Assembly: GCA_020086605.1 (NCBI GenBank)
Contig: JACBWW010000007.1
Span: 21,756,472-21,820,471, forward strand
Length of the DNA: 64,000 bases
Direction: 5' to 3'
Source: Lanius collurio
Lineage: Eukaryota > Chordata > Aves > Passeriformes > Laniidae
Below, piece by piece: positions 45,422 to 59,066 of this stretch; the first letter of the stretch is position 1; each line of letters begins with the position of its first letter. The position numbers were made by a program, and so were the translations under genes. The notes under the pieces are model-generated. The model was not told the DNA's origin. It saw only the letters and a program-made list of their open reading frames with translations, and did no database searches.

Positions 45422-48400
45422 AGTATATCATGTTGGTTCTGCCTGTGCTGCACAGCCCGGCTGCCCATGAGTCAGCTCCAGCTCAGAAAGCATTGACAGG
45501 ATGTGAGGGGGGTGACAATTACCAGAGCTAACTATTCACTGCTCCCCTACGTTCCTGGTGCTCCAGCAAGGTGCAATGCTGACTAGTCTGTATATCAGAG
45601 CACAGATACAACACAGGTCTGTCAATACCAGGTAGGTGGTCAACAAACTTAAATATAGGAATCCATTTTGTGAAGCTACCTAGCTGACTGGGAGTTGCCT
45701 TCAGCAGAAAAATTGCAAGGGTTAAGACTCATCCTTACAAGGGAACACAGACCATAAATCCAAGTTTATCACAAACATTTCTGCTATATAACATTAAATT
45801 GATAATTGTAAAACTTAGTTTTCAATTATCTTGATGAAAATTTTAATCATCCTGCCTAAGTGATTAATTATGTCATACTTCATTTTTGTTTATTATGGTC
45901 CATAACATTTTTAAAAAGCAGATTTAAGTAATCTTTTCTGTCAGTAATGAATTGGGGACAGACTTGGGGAGAGCACCCAAGAGAATCAGCAGTTCCACCT
46001 GAGAGACTAGGCATTACTTTTTATTCAGCCCTCTAGTTCTCACATTCATCAACCAGCAGCACTGCCAGCCATTAAAATTTTCATTTCCAATGTTAGCTAA
46101 AGAAGCAAACGGAAGCAAAATAGGGAGCACAAAAGACCAGATTTCAAAATATATTCTATTGTGGCATGGGTTTCATTTTGTATAAAGAAGTGTTATCTTG
46201 TCTTGCTAACATTTTAAGCATTATGAGTTTCTTCAATTAGATGCATGGGTCCTACACTTGACAGTAGAGGATTGCCAGGGTGGGAACTATAACATACCAT
46301 CTGTGGAATAGCAAAGGAAGAAATTACACAGTAATTAGTAGATGCTAAGCAAACATTTCCAAAACATGACAGCTTCCTTTGGTTCACTTTGATAAGCTAG
46401 AGATTCTTACAGAAAGAATTTCCATCATATGGGTTTTGGGATTTTTTTTGTAGATGGAAATTAGGATTGTGGAATAATTTAGAGCACAATAAAATTACTA
46501 TCATTTTAATGTTCTGATGGATGTGTGTGAAATTTTAATTGCTTTTATTCTAATTACATTAAGAAATTGTCATGATTGCCTACATAAACCATCCAGTGTT
46601 CCACAGGATCCGCAGGACCTTCTTTTCCTCTTTTTTTGTGAAGCAGAGCAGTTGTCAAGCAAAGGCACATGAATGGCAACATTAATATTCTTGGCATGCT
46701 GCAATATTGTGATGATGAATACCATAAAAGAGACTGTAAATAAAAAAATTAATGAAGCAATAACGTAAATGGAGGTCATGGGTGTTCTTTCCCCCTCCTT
46801 CACTGTTATTAGTGAAGCACTTAAGCATGTCCTTAGCTTTAGGTATGTGAGTACTCGCATCAGTTAATAGTACTATTCACATGTTTAAAATTAAACATTT
46901 GCATAAGTGCTTTGCAGACTTAAAGGCTCTAAGTGAAATGATTTACCAAAACTGAACTCATCTGGGTTTTAAGAATAAGAGCAATGACATGAAAATAAGT
47001 TCCCAAGCCCTGTGTCATCAGCCGCTCTGACCTGCCACCTAGAAAAGCACTGATGACATGTCGAACAATCAGCCAGAGGTCACACTTGAAATCTTTTACT
47101 ACAATCTCAAAATGGCTTTTTTTTCTTATTCTCTAGAAACTAGCTCACAACAAAACATTTTCTTGACAAGGAAAAGTGCTGAGAAGGAGGAACTATGGAA
47201 ATGCAGGCTTTTTACTTTGGTGGCAAGTACCTTTTGCTTTGTGTAGGACAAAATCTGAAATGCTATGCTCCACCAGGCAGCCCCAGAGACAGATTCCTGC
47301 CTCACTGGACATTCTCTAGATCCCCTTGAAATCAACAACTTAATTAAGATCTTGTTTCCATGGTAGCCTTTCATTATTATGGTAATATTTATTACCATAA
47401 TAATAACGAGCAGGTATACATACCTCCTAGGCGATTACAAACAATACATATGTATTTCTAACATGAGTAACTGAGCATCTCACTTAAACATGAGAGTTCC
47501 AAGAAAATTAGAGTCTAGCTAGCAAAGATGGAAGCAGTGCCAAATTTCTCCCATAGGCCTCTTCTGATATCCTTCCTTCTCTTAGTTGTCTCACTTCTTG
47601 AAAAGTTGACTTAAGTAAGAACTACTCTTTTTTCTGGTGATATTTCAGAAACATATTCTTCAATTCAGTACATAAAAGATGGCTTTGTTCTGACAGAATC
47701 TAAATACCTACACACCATACACACCCTCTATAAAATTCATTAATGAAAGCATCAACCTTTCAATATAAATATCATGCTTGAGCACTGTAACAAATATTTA
47801 TGAGCTGAAAAAATATTTACCATAAAACTAACTATTAAGGAACTCAAGAAAGACTATTACACTACTAGCTACCCATCTTTTTCATTGTGCAGTACACTGA
47901 ATTTTCAAAAGGATGTAATGTGTTCCTCCTCCAAGAATGATAGTCCTGCTTGTGCTTATTCTGTTGCACTCCTCTAGGTAAAACAGACTTTTGGAAAATG
48001 GCCTTTGTGGATGTGATGAGTCTTGGGACAGGTTAACTGTAATAACATGAAGGTATTGACTGTCAGACCTTTAATGGGTGGTGAATTGTGTAGCTCTTAC
48101 ACCTGAAGTTACCATTCACAGCCTTAGTCAATAGTTCACTAGTTAACCTTATAAATATAATTTGTCACTTAAGTTATTCTTAATATGAGCATTTTAAAAG
48201 CTAATTTGAATTGATTTATTTAAGAAAATTACCTCAAGAAAAAAATATGCCTGTGGGAATAAGTATTTTTTTACTAAATCTTGTTTCTGTTTATGCAATT
48301 AGAATACTGTGTAGCTCTGGAGGAAAAATAGAGATGGCTTGAGTTTCAGATTTTACCTCATTTTTATGTGGGTTTCTTCATAGGTGGATGTTTTATTGAA

Positions 48401-50494
48401 AGTCAGAATGCAGCTCTTTTCATGCTCAGCTTATCCTAAACAATTTTAAGTTGAAAACTCTTTCTTCTCTTATTTTATAAAAACATTTTAACCAATATGG
48501 CTTGATATCCCATGTCTCACATCCCATCCTAGGTCCTATTTATATCCAGAACACACTTCAGCTTCAGATTTCATCATAGGACCACTATAGCATGGGCTCC
48601 AAGAAAAAGGTGATATTCACACATTCAGGGAACAGCTGGCAACTGATGGTTTTGAGCTGGTGATGCTTGAACTTCTCCTCTTCAGAATGTCTCTGTGAAT
48701 TATTTCAATTTTATACCACAATGAAAGCCAATAAAGGTATTAAAAGAGGAACACATTCATAGGACTGACTTAAGGCATCAAAGCCTGCTGGGGTATCTGA
48801 CTTGAAGCAGGTGAGGCAACAGGCTCTGATTTTTGAGATTTGTGCTGTAGTAATTCTAGAAGTCTAAGCCTTGTGACCAGTAGTAAATAAATATATAATA
48901 CATAGCGATATTATTCATAGACAAGTTAGTTTGAAAAAAATGTTTCTTTAGATCATATTCTCAAGGACATGTTATGTGCTATTTAATTACTACTTTAAAA
49001 TGGCAGTTCAGCAATTTTATTTCAAATTTCTTGGTGTGATCTTTTAGCTGGAGAGGAAATAGAAAAAACATAATTTAAAAAATTTCCTCTCTACTACTGG
49101 ATGGAGTAATATTGGTCTGCTGCTGTTCTATTGCTACATGTATAAGAAATCAGGCAAATTATGAGAGTCTAAAAATTACAATATTAGATTATTTAAAAGG
49201 AAGAAAAATTGCTGCCATACAAGCTATTTTATCACTTACTCCTGCCACTCTTTTACCTTCACCTAAAATCATGCCCCAAATGTCAAGTATCAACAAATGG
49301 TAGAATTTTAAAAAATATGTATGAAGAAAAATCTAAGTGTGTTAGAAATTATGTACCTTTATTTTGAATTTTTTTCCAGAGCACTTCTTTCCACTAGTTT
49401 TTTTCATTTTCTTCTGCCTTTGACTTTGGAAATGGTTCAGTTTTCCTTTTTCTTTGTTATTCTCAAAATTAATCTTGGGTACATGCTAAATGAAAAGAAA
49501 ATATACTTTTTATTGAATCTATGACTTCATTCTTCTGTTAGTATCTAACTTTAAAATTTCATTTTAGATCAACATTCATTAATTAGATGTATTTTATACA
49601 TGTTGACAATAAGACAAGAGAAAACTAAAAATGTAACTGGCAATATTTTCACTGAAAAATATTTAACTGAACTCAAATAATATTTTAACCTTCCACCACT
49701 CAATTCAAATATTTTTGGTTTTTATAGTGCTTTTGTTATAATAAATACAACAAGCTAAAGAAATATTGAAGTTTTAAAATAGTTTAAAAAATATACATGC
49801 TAGTTTTTCAGGTAAAACATCTTTCATTCTTTAATGATAGTAGTTAAAATAACAAAACCAAGTTTTCTCATATGAAATAATTAAAATTGTATCATTTTAT
49901 TTATAGCTGTTTAGGGGTTAAAACCAATTATTTAAATAAACTTCATTTTCTGTGATACAATATTTATTAACTCTTTATTTTATTTATACTCAGGTGTTCA
50001 ACATAATTTAGACTACTCAGATGTAAGATTAGTGAAGATCTAATCTGAGTCTCAGTTCTGTGGTGGCTTTATTCGGTTAGTTAGAAAAATCTTTAAATCA
50101 AGCAATGTGATTTAATGCCAAGCCTTTGACATATTCCTAGAATCTTCATTTCCAAGCCATGGGGATTTTTGTCAGATGAGTTTTTCTGACTCTTTTTTTA
50201 GCAACAATAGAGTAAAAGAAATCTTTGTCAATCAAACATAATAAAACTGAAAAAAAGAAAAAAAAGGAATGAGTTGATTGATGTAAAAAAAAAAAAGTTA
50301 AGCTTTTCGTACTGAGATAACACAAGCTGTGTTTTAAAATTGGAAGTCAAGATAAAGTAACAGCTGAAGTAGATAGAAAGTTTGGAAACTCTCAGACCAT
50401 GACATTCATGCATATATGTTAAGTGATTGGAATGAAAGGAGAGTAAAGTACTTTACTAAAAGTTTTTTCCAGTAGCTCGTGTTGTTTTGTTGGG
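45422..50494. other. AT-rich DNA, no confident gene
   Basis: The first ~180 bases are GC-rich and unassigned. A 96-codon minus-strand frame at 46570-46860 has one hydrophobic stretch of about 23 residues, but T-rich DNA often yields this by chance. About 45780-46130 has unique-looking AT-rich sequence with TAATTA motifs. No repeats were recognised. Confidence 0.5.
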
Positions 50495-50551
50495 GGGTTG
50501 GTTGGTTGGTTGGTTGGTTGGTTGGTTGGTTGGTTGGTTGGTTGGTTGGTT
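50495..50551 (+). repeat. (GGTT)n tetranucleotide microsatellite
   Basis: About thirteen to fourteen uninterrupted GGTT units follow a short G-run. The G-pairs spaced by TT could form a two-tetrad quadruplex. Likely length-variable. Confidence 0.97.
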
Positions 50552-52064
50552 TTTTCCCTTGTGCAGCCCTGATGCAGATCTCATATCTTTCTTTCCAAAT
50601 CACCCCCATTCGCTGCAAGGATGTTAGGAAGCACTCAGCCATGACCCATCCCTTAATACAGTGCTCACAGTGGTGGAAAGAGACCTCCAAATCCTAACTT
50701 CTACTTTTTTTCCCTTGAAAACTGCTAGAGAGATCGTTCTTTTGTCTAAGAAGTAGACAATAATTGAAGTCTGCTGAGTTGAAACTAGCAGAGACAGTTT
50801 TAACACATGTAGTTCTAGTGATCATCAGTTGCCTTTAAGTCCCTAACATTTGACCTTGGTCTCACAAAATAAACACACCTTTTCCTAAGAACTATTTAGG
50901 AAACTGAAGCTGCCACATCTAGTTCTCTGACAAATGTATGATAACAGCATTAAATTAAAATATTTTTGCACATGGACACTGTGGGGCTTTGGAGATGTTT
51001 GTCTCTAAACCCAAATGTCGTGACTAGGAATGGAAGTAACTGGTCAGAGACATTCAAAAATTTCAAGCTTCACCCAGCTGTTCCACCTCCTGTTTCCTGC
51101 ATTATTGTATGAATGATGTGCTTTTTTCTTCCTTGCAGCTATGTTGCATTTTTAGACTACAATCACATTTTAACAATTGTTACATACACACCTTTTGACT
51201 CACTATCTAAATTTATTTTCTTTTGTCAATAAATACAGCTTCCAGTTTTGACATTAGTACTTTTTCACCATTCTTATACAGAGTTGGGTTTAAGCACCTA
51301 TTGTTTTTATAATGGTTAATCTTCATCTCTCCTGATTTTTCTCCTGAGATGTTTTTGGAAATTTATACAGAAAATATTTTAATACTCTTCATGTTGTATG
51401 TTTACTGATAGTATAAAAATATTAATGAATATCCCTTGAACGGATGGGCATCCATGCTATTGGTATTTTGGCAAAATTTCCAGGCCATGTTTGTCCTGGA
51501 CTGTCTAGAAGCCTCTCAAGGTGTGTTTGGGCACAGGCAGTGCTCAGACTGATTGGGCTGTGTGTGTCAGAAATCATTTTATCCCACTTTATTGGTCCGT
51601 GTGCCTGTGATTATAAATCTATGCAGTGTAAGAGAGGGGAGGATTAACCAGAGGTGATGATTTTGGCCTGTTTACTCTTCCCAGTGCAAAGTTCCCAGGA
51701 GTCCACTGGACATCCAAAACAGGAGATCGTATTTGAAAATCAACTTTGTCAGTACCAAGTAGAAGGAAATAAACCCTTTTTCTCATTAGGCTTACTCTGA
51801 ATTTCTGGTCTTAGGGCTCCCCAAATCCATAGAACATAGACATTCATGAATATTTTAATTAGGCCTTGTAAAGTGGCTGGAAAGAGGTGTGAAATCATCA
51901 TTGCAATTTTATACACCATTAATCCTAAATAATATCTCTGATGACAGCCTTATAGTATATTTATAGAAATTTAATCGTAATTCAGAAGTGATCCAGCAGA
52001 TAAAAGGATCATTCTCAACTCCATTTCAAGTCTGTGGAAAATCATATCTAAATTGTAGGATTGC
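50552..52064. other. AT-rich DNA, no gene seen
   Basis: No exon or transposon recognised. The GC-richer segment near 51440-51650 is not assignable. About 51840-52040 is unique-looking and AT-rich. Confidence 0.5.
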
Positions 52065-52162
52065 AACATAATTCAGGTTGGAATTATCTTGGGACATTAT
52101 TTAGTCCCAGCATCTCGAAATAAGGTCAGCTTCAGGTCAAACCAGGTTAATTAGGTACCTTA
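52065..52162 (-). mobile_element. Old CR1 LINE 3' fragment
   Basis: The plus strand reads 'aattcaggttggaattatct', then 'attatttagtcccagcatct' and 'aaggtcagcttcaggtcaaa' followed by 'ccaggttaatt'. This follows reverse-complement CR1 3' UTR order, with substitutions and small indels. Confidence 0.65.
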
Positions 52163-55100
52163 AATGAAAATTATGTTGGGCTTGTTTTTCAGTTCAGTTT
52201 CCCTCCTTTCCCAAAAATCTTTCAACTGAGATTGAAGCAAGAAAGTATTCTTTTTCTTTTTCTCATACCATTATTAGTACTTTATAAAAATAAGTAGTTC
52301 TGAATACTTTATATTGTTACTATTTTGACATAAAGTAAAAGAAAAACAGTTTCTATCCTAGCATACAAAACCAAAATCCACCTTCAAGTGTATTTCTTCA
52401 AAACACAGGGTTTTCTAAAAACACCTTAATTTATTTCTCATAAATCTTAGTCATTTACTGAAGGTGTTGCAGGTAATGTACTATGTTTTTGTGACAATTT
52501 AAGAATACTTTTTCTATCAGCTAGTTGCTTGTTGATACATTGCCTGGGGTATGCTTTTATAATCTCTTGGAAAAAAGTTTGAGCAGACATTGAGAAGAAA
52601 AAATGTAGAGGATAAAATCTTCACTACTTAAGGAACTTGGTGTGAGTAGTTCAGAAAGGGAAAGAGGGAAAAATATACAGTGCAAGGCTAATTCTGAGTA
52701 TCTTCTCGGGTACATAAAATATTGACAAAGTCTTTTGAGAGACATGGTTCTACATAATGTGTGTTCCTTTCAAGGGCAACTGGAGATGTACTCTTTGCAA
52801 CTCTGTATTTTTACTTGTAAAACAAACAAAAAAAAAAAACAATGAAAAAATAAACAAAAGACAAACAAAAACTTTCTTGAACCAAGAAACTGTTTAATAG
52901 AGCATCATTTGATGGTACATAAAAAGCTCTAACTTTGTTAATATTATCTCCTTACGATGTCCTTTTAGCTATGTGACACATAAAGTATGGTTTATAGATG
53001 CTTCTTGGATACTATTTTCATTGACCTCAAGACAGTGTTAGTATTATTAAAAAAAGAATTTAAAAATATTCTTTTGAATTATGATTAATCAAATTAGATA
53101 AAGATTTCCCAAAGAGGAATATTCACTGCAGAAGAGTTCTGTATCATACCAGATAACAGTGAGGCATTCACATTTATCACTATAGTACTTGCATCAACCC
53201 CCTTACAGATATAAATGGATTAAAGTGAAATGTCATTGTAGAAAAACAGTTATCTCAAAACAGATAATTCATTATGGTTTTAAACTGTCCTGCTCTATAG
53301 GGGACAAAGAATAACATGAGTTTCTGAGTCAAAACCTTTTATTTACTCTAATGATAGACAATAAATGGTGTTCCATTTTAGAGAAATTATGTTGACCTGT
53401 CAAAATGTTCTATAAAAAGCTTAGTCCTGCTCTGGGTAGATTAGGCAGATCTAATAGGGCTACAAAGACAAACCAGGACACTGTGATTTTCAGCCCCATA
53501 CTTAGAATCCTCTGAACTCTATTTTTGGATCTCTGGATAGAAGGTATTCAAATAAGCTGCATAGAAGCTTGATTCTAAAATTTAGGAAAAGATTTTTTAA
53601 ATTCTTGAAATAAAAATTTAGGGAAGGAAGTTTTTTTTTAATCTCTCATTGTTGTTAGCTTAAGACAAAGGTTCTTGTACAGACTGGAAGTAAAAGAAGT
53701 ATAACACAAAACACCATTTACACATTTCTTGAGCTTTTGTGTAGTAGAAAGCTACACATCAGTCTTCATATATCACAGATGCTATATTTTCAGCAAATGT
53801 AAGATGATTCAGGAAGAACAAAATCAGACATCCTCGATGTTATTTTAATACAAAAATATCTTGAGGATCTCGTCAGGAGTTAAAAAGTTTATTCAAATCC
53901 AACAATATTCTTTAGTACAATAATGTACAATTCAATACTCCGTAATACTCAATTCAATGGCCAGTGTCATAGAAAAGAAAAACTGCGCCAGAGTACTGGC
54001 TTTACAGCTTGGTAAACTTAGGCAAAAAAAGTGTTAAGAGATTGTTTCAAATCATGCAACAACAAATCATCAACAGGTAATTAAAAAAACCAAAAAGTAA
54101 TTTACTTGGTATGTGCACAGCCTTACAAATCAGGGTAGTCTCCTTCACTTGACCTAGAAGTAGCTTCTCCAGGTAACTTGTGCATGATGAAGACAAACTT
54201 TATGCTGAGGACATATGAATGCCTTAATATATTCTAACATTTCTTATGTCCTAGAGGCCAGGTCATACCAACCAGTCAGTGCCTCATAAAACAGTTCTTC
54301 TAGCCAAATTGCGTACACCTGTCTATTCTGCCACAAATGTCAGAATGATTATACATAGTAGTGTGTTTATGTAGACTACAGGAGAAATGAACGTGATCCT
54401 AAAGGATCTTACCAGGAAATAATTCTAGAGCCTTAGACTGATAAAATTTTTTCTACTGGGGCTTCAGACCTAGTTGTGAGTAAAGGACGTCTTTGCATTC
54501 CTTGAATTCTGGGATTCACATTCATTGAGGCTTCAGCTGGGACTTATCCTAAAACTTAGTTAAAGCTACCTGACCTGTGAGATGTCTCATTTTTAGCTTC
54601 ATTACAATAGAATACGATAGAGGAAAAAAACCCTCCTGAGTTTATTTTAAAAACAAAATGAACAAAAAATCAAATAAAACCAGAAAAAAAAAAAAAAAAA
54701 AAGAAAAAGAAAAAGAAAAAAAAAGTGTGTCTTCCCTACTGGCTAAGGCACAGGAAATCCTAGGATTTTGACTCCTTTTTCTGTCACAGAATTCACACCA
54801 GATGTTGTGAATTCATCTGTGGGCACGTTCAAAATATGAATGAGGGCTTTATTTTTCCCTGTGATATAAATCACACTCTTTATATAAGAGGCACACAGAA
54901 AACTCATCCAGAAATGAGAGGGCTGTCTTGCAGCCCACATTGTAAGAACTTCTGCAGCAAAAAAATAAGGTCAAGGTAACAAGGACAATATGGTTCAGTC
55001 TGAAGGGTATGAGATAAGAGGGGCTTGAATCAGTATGGTTCTGGTCACTATACAGTCTGCAGGGAAAAGACTTGAATGCAATCCCTTATCTTCCTGCCAG

Positions 55101-55535
55101 GGAAGACAGCTGGCTCACTCAAGAGTAGAATCTGATGATCAGCTGACATATCAGAATATGGGCGACTGGGGCTTGAGTCTGAAGAAAAACTGGAACCCAC
55201 ATTAGTATAAACATGTAGCAGCTGTGCAATCAGCTGTAGCGTAGGTTAAATTCTCCATAAAATTTGCAATTGTGTAAGTTTCTGCAGTTGAATAATTTTG
55301 ACTGTGAATTTCTTCTCCCTCCCATACTGAAAGAAGAGAAGGTCTGAAGATTGCACAAAATGCAAACTCCTAAAGCAATTGCCTAAATCAATTCATTGGG
55401 TAAAAAATTCAAATGATTTGGCTATGTGACTAGAGCTTTCAAGATAAATTACAGAGACTTTCCTTGAAGAGGAAAAATCCTAAAAGAACAATATTGAAAT
55501 AACATTAATGAGAATAAGCTCCTGAAACAACAGTG
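52163..55535. other. AT-rich DNA with A-rich low-complexity runs; no gene seen
   Basis: No exon recognised. Low-complexity A-rich runs occur at about 52821-52872 and 54684-54724. The stretch 53880-54300 contains a reverse polyadenylation-like 'tttatt' and could be part of an old repeat, but nothing specific was matched. Confidence 0.5.
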
Positions 55536-55541
55536 GTGTTC

Positions 55542-56189
55542 TAATGTTGTTAAGCTGCAGGGGGTTTCTCCCGGCCCAGGCTGGTCAGGGTCTGAAGCTC
55601 AGACCCAAGAAGCCCTTGCCGACCCGGAGAGGTGATCCCGTGAGGAACCGTCTCCCAGGGGGTCGTGGCTTCTCTCAGCTCTCGGCCGGGGGTGCCTGCA
55701 GAGGTGCCTGGCTCAGCAGCCATCAGCTCTCAGTGATTCAGCAGTGATTTCAGCTCTGCTCTGCAAGGCAAACCCCCCTGGCCAGGCCCGGATAGAGAGA
55801 GGAGAGGTCCTGCTGGTGGTTCCGCAGGAGTCGCTTTATTCTTCCATCTTCCGCCAAGGGGTGACCAGAGACGGATCCTCTGCCGACTCGGGGCAGAGGG
55901 GTCTCTTTTAGGGGGGTACAGAGGTGGGCGTACAAGGGTAAGAAACCAATGGGTACTAGGGTATTTTACATACAGTTTCCTAGAGGATCTTGGGTCTATC
56001 TTTTCTCGCCGTAACTAAAAAGGCTCTTTGTTTCCCCAAGAGGGGCCTGGAGGGAGATTGTGCTACCTCCTTATCTCTAGGCCTCCCTGCCAGGGCAGGG
56101 GCCTGTCAGACCCCACGTCTGGAGATGCTGCAGTTCCCTTTATCTAAACAAGGGCTTCCTGCCAAGACAGGGGCTTGTCAGACCCTACA
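55542..56189 (-). mobile_element. Complete solo LTR with perfect 6-bp target duplication (ERVK-like)
   Basis: On the minus strand the element starts TGTAGGGTCTGAC at 56189 and extends to 55542, flanked by identical hexamers gtgttc at 55536-55541 and 56190-56195. An AATAAA signal lies on the minus strand of 55835-55840, preceded by a taaaag TATA-like motif near 55908. The U3 contains a diverged repeat of about 35-40 bases (56082-56121 and 56156-56189, each with a cctgcca-g-caggggc-tgtcagaccc pattern). The duplication places the far end at plus-strand TAATG, implying a TG-to-TA change at the terminus. Strong GC contrast with its surroundings. A 6-bp duplication suggests an ERVK-type integrase. 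No internal genes. Confidence 0.85.
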
Positions 56190-56195
56190 GTGTTC

Positions 56196-58254
56196 AAAAT
56201 TATATTGAATAAAAGTTTAGCTGTAATCAATAAGGGAAAAAGAACTTATATTTCTACAACATGGAGCAGGCTCTGTTTAATTAAGTAAATTAGAAATTAT
56301 ATATTTTTGCCTTAGAAACTAGGCAGAAATTCGGGGAGACTGGGCAAAACCAGACTATCTCTTTGGCTACTTAATCTAAAAGATATTTTAAAAAAGTCAT
56401 TCCTCAAACTTCACATAAGCACTTTAAACACATGCACAGATATTTATAAATAGCAAAGACAGTGAAAATAACAGAGAAAAGATCACTTATGCTCTCAGTT
56501 CAACAGTATTTTTTGGGAAACTCAGGAAATTAACCTAGCAAAGGCCAAAAGAATATTCATAGAACTTCACCAGAAAAGGATATTCCTATCCTCTCCCTTG
56601 CCACAAGCTTTGTTACATGTCAACTTTCATCCTAGGAATATCAATTCCCTCAGAACTTAGACTTACATTCGCAAGATTTACCTACTATAAACATAGGTGA
56701 AGTATCAGTTTGTAATATAGGAAATGTTATTAGGATGCTGTTTGTTTTAAAAAAATGGTCTGGATAATGTAATGAAAACTGCATTATTTTTACCAATCAT
56801 ATCTTGGCAGAGGTGTGGTAAGGAAATATTGTAATAATACTGAATGACTCTTTTCCATAGCTGAAATTTTGCAAATGTGAAGATTAAATTTATAGGCAGA
56901 AATGCAGAGAGAAAACACACACACTTGTCTAATATAAATCAATATTGTTGACAGCTCACTTGGAATTGTTACTAAAGAGTTTCCCCCATGAAGGTGTCAT
57001 TCTCTGGAGAGGTGTCAGTTCAGAAGGGAAAGAAAGAAAAAGAAAAGGATTATGATGGGATACTCTAGCAAGGTAAGTCTGTGTACTTTGTGAGCTGCAA
57101 GCCAAATCAGCACCATGATTTAGCACCATTCATTATTAGTAGCTCTGAGAACCTTACTCTAAATTTTTCAGTGGTGAAGTAAACCTTTTGCAGCCTAACC
57201 ATCCTCCTCTGTGATTTTTTTTGTTTGTTTTTTTGGGATTTTTTTTTTGTGTGGTTACATTTTGGGGTGCTTTTTTTTTTTTTTTTTTTTTTCTAATACT
57301 AATGCTTAATCCTCCACCTGTAATAAAAGGATGTAGAGCTCTGACTAAACCTAGTAAGACTGCCAGTGAAAATGGCTCATCTCCAAAACTGGATTCAAAA
57401 AAGAGAAATAGGAATCTTTAAAACTCAAATAATTATGAATATATTACAACAGAGAAGGGTAAATGCATGGTTGACTATTTTCTGACATCATTACCAGCTG
57501 TTGCAGGGAACAGTGTGGTCCATGCTCACTGTATTAGTATTGACAATTGCTGAGTATTTCTTCCCTGCAGACTGACTAGACTTGCTCTTATAAGTAGCAA
57601 TTCACTGCTATGAAGCCATTGCCCCTTGCAAAATAATTTAACATTGTTGAAAAATACTACCATCCATCACTAAATGGAATAATAGCTATTCCTAACTTTC
57701 TTTCTCATTCACAGTGTTGGAAAGTAACACCTTTGTATTTTCTTATTTTCGTCTGCCAGGAGAGGTGTGTTTACTATGAACTGACACTACAGAAGCTATT
57801 TGCTAAACTCAACTTTCATTCCAGAATGCTGTCATGAATCTTAGAGTTAAATGAAGATCCACTTCATGACACTGAGAGTTAATGCAATGCAAGTGTGTGA
57901 AAATTCAGTACATTACTTATAAAGAACAACAGGATTAATAAAGATATTTCACAGGTGCTTTGTCTGTCAGTCTGTAGTAACTGAAGACCCAAAAGTAAAA
58001 GTAGCACTGTGGATCTCAGATTCTTGCAAATGATATCAGATGACATCTGCAGAGGCTGATGATTGACAGCACAATAGCTGTATTTTAGGTAGGCTTCAGT
58101 AGACTTCTTGAGTTCACTGACATGATGTAGTTGCATAAATATGTGTACTATCCACTTTTTGTGTGGTACTCCACCACAACAAAACTTGCCTGCATTTGCC
58201 TTGCTTCCAAAGCACCATCATTTGAAAGGCTGCAGCTGCTGGATACAGACAGTG
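56196..58254. other. AT-rich DNA with a T-rich tract; no gene seen
   Basis: A T-rich low-complexity tract occupies about 57217-57293. No exon or transposon recognised elsewhere. Confidence 0.55.
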
Positions 58255-58385
58255 CACTGTTTAAAGGTGTAGGTTCTATTTCTGACTCTGACATATGGGA
58301 TGATAAAGGACATGTCACTACACTGTGCCTGCACTTCCCATCTCCAAATATACAGAAAGACAATGGCTTCCTCTGTAAATGAGCA
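58255..58385 (+). mobile_element. Possible ancient MIR-like SINE remnant
   Basis: The order 'ggttctatttctgactctga', then 'aaaggacatgtcactacact', then 'gtgcctgcacttcccatctc' and a 'ctgtaaatgag' tail follows the core of MIR-type tRNA-derived SINEs (tctgactctgcc ... gtgacctt-gg-aagtcact ... tgcctcagtttccccatctgtaaaatg). Many positions differ. If real, it is very old and predates birds. The 83-codon frame over it is not supported as coding. Confidence 0.4.
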
Positions 58386-59029
58386 AACAATGGCAAAGTG
58401 TAATGTCAGTATTGACTTATTTTGAGAAACTGTCTACAATTGTCTCCACAAGATCAAAACACCCAAAACAAATTTAAACTCTGCTCTAATAGGGAGCTGT
58501 GAGGATTGCACTATCTGTTTTAAGAGACTTTGATCTTTTTCTTATTGTAGTAGTAAAGCCCAGGAAAGTATTTTGCCTTCAAAAATTGCTACAGTCTCAC
58601 TGCCTGCCATTAGCTAGAAAACAACATTTGTTGTCCCTAGTGAAGACCCTACCTGCTGTGTTATATATTGCATAGGGCAGAGCACATTGTTGGCAACGAG
58701 CAATCCTAATAAAGGCATTTGACTTCTGAATGTGGCAGCTAAAAGACTGACTCTACTGGGAAAAGGAGAATAGGCAATTTCCAAAATGTTCTGTTCCTGA
58801 TGCGTGTTAATCTTTCTGGCTGTGTAGGCTGAGTGGACCAGAGCCCCCACACAGGCTTGTGCCTGAAGCACTGATGAATCAAAGTTCGGGAGTAAGCTTC
58901 AGGGGGAAAGACTGAAGCCTTTGCAAAAATATTCCAGATGACTGAGGATCTACATGACAAGTCCTTTTGAAAGTTAGAGTAGTCAGCTGAAAAACCCCCA
59001 CAAACCTCAAACTGCTGGAGATATAGATC

Positions 59030-59032
<3 letters not shown>
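58386..59032. other. AT-rich DNA, no gene seen
   Basis: No exon or repeat recognised; overlapping minus-strand frames at 58614-59101 are chance frames running into the adjacent TA repeat. Confidence 0.5.

Positions 59033-59063
<31 letters not shown>
59033..59063. repeat. (AT)n microsatellite
   Basis: An alternating AT run of about 30 bases, self-complementary and able to extrude as a hairpin. Confidence 0.95.

Positions 59064-59066
<3 letters not shown>

Noticed and set aside
46570..46860. A 96-codon minus-strand frame with one hydrophobic stretch and a Lys/Arg/Cys-rich tail
   Set aside because: It could be a membrane-protein exon, but T-rich DNA commonly yields such helices. No matching flanking exons or clear splice sites were found, and I recognise no family. 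Conservation data would decide.
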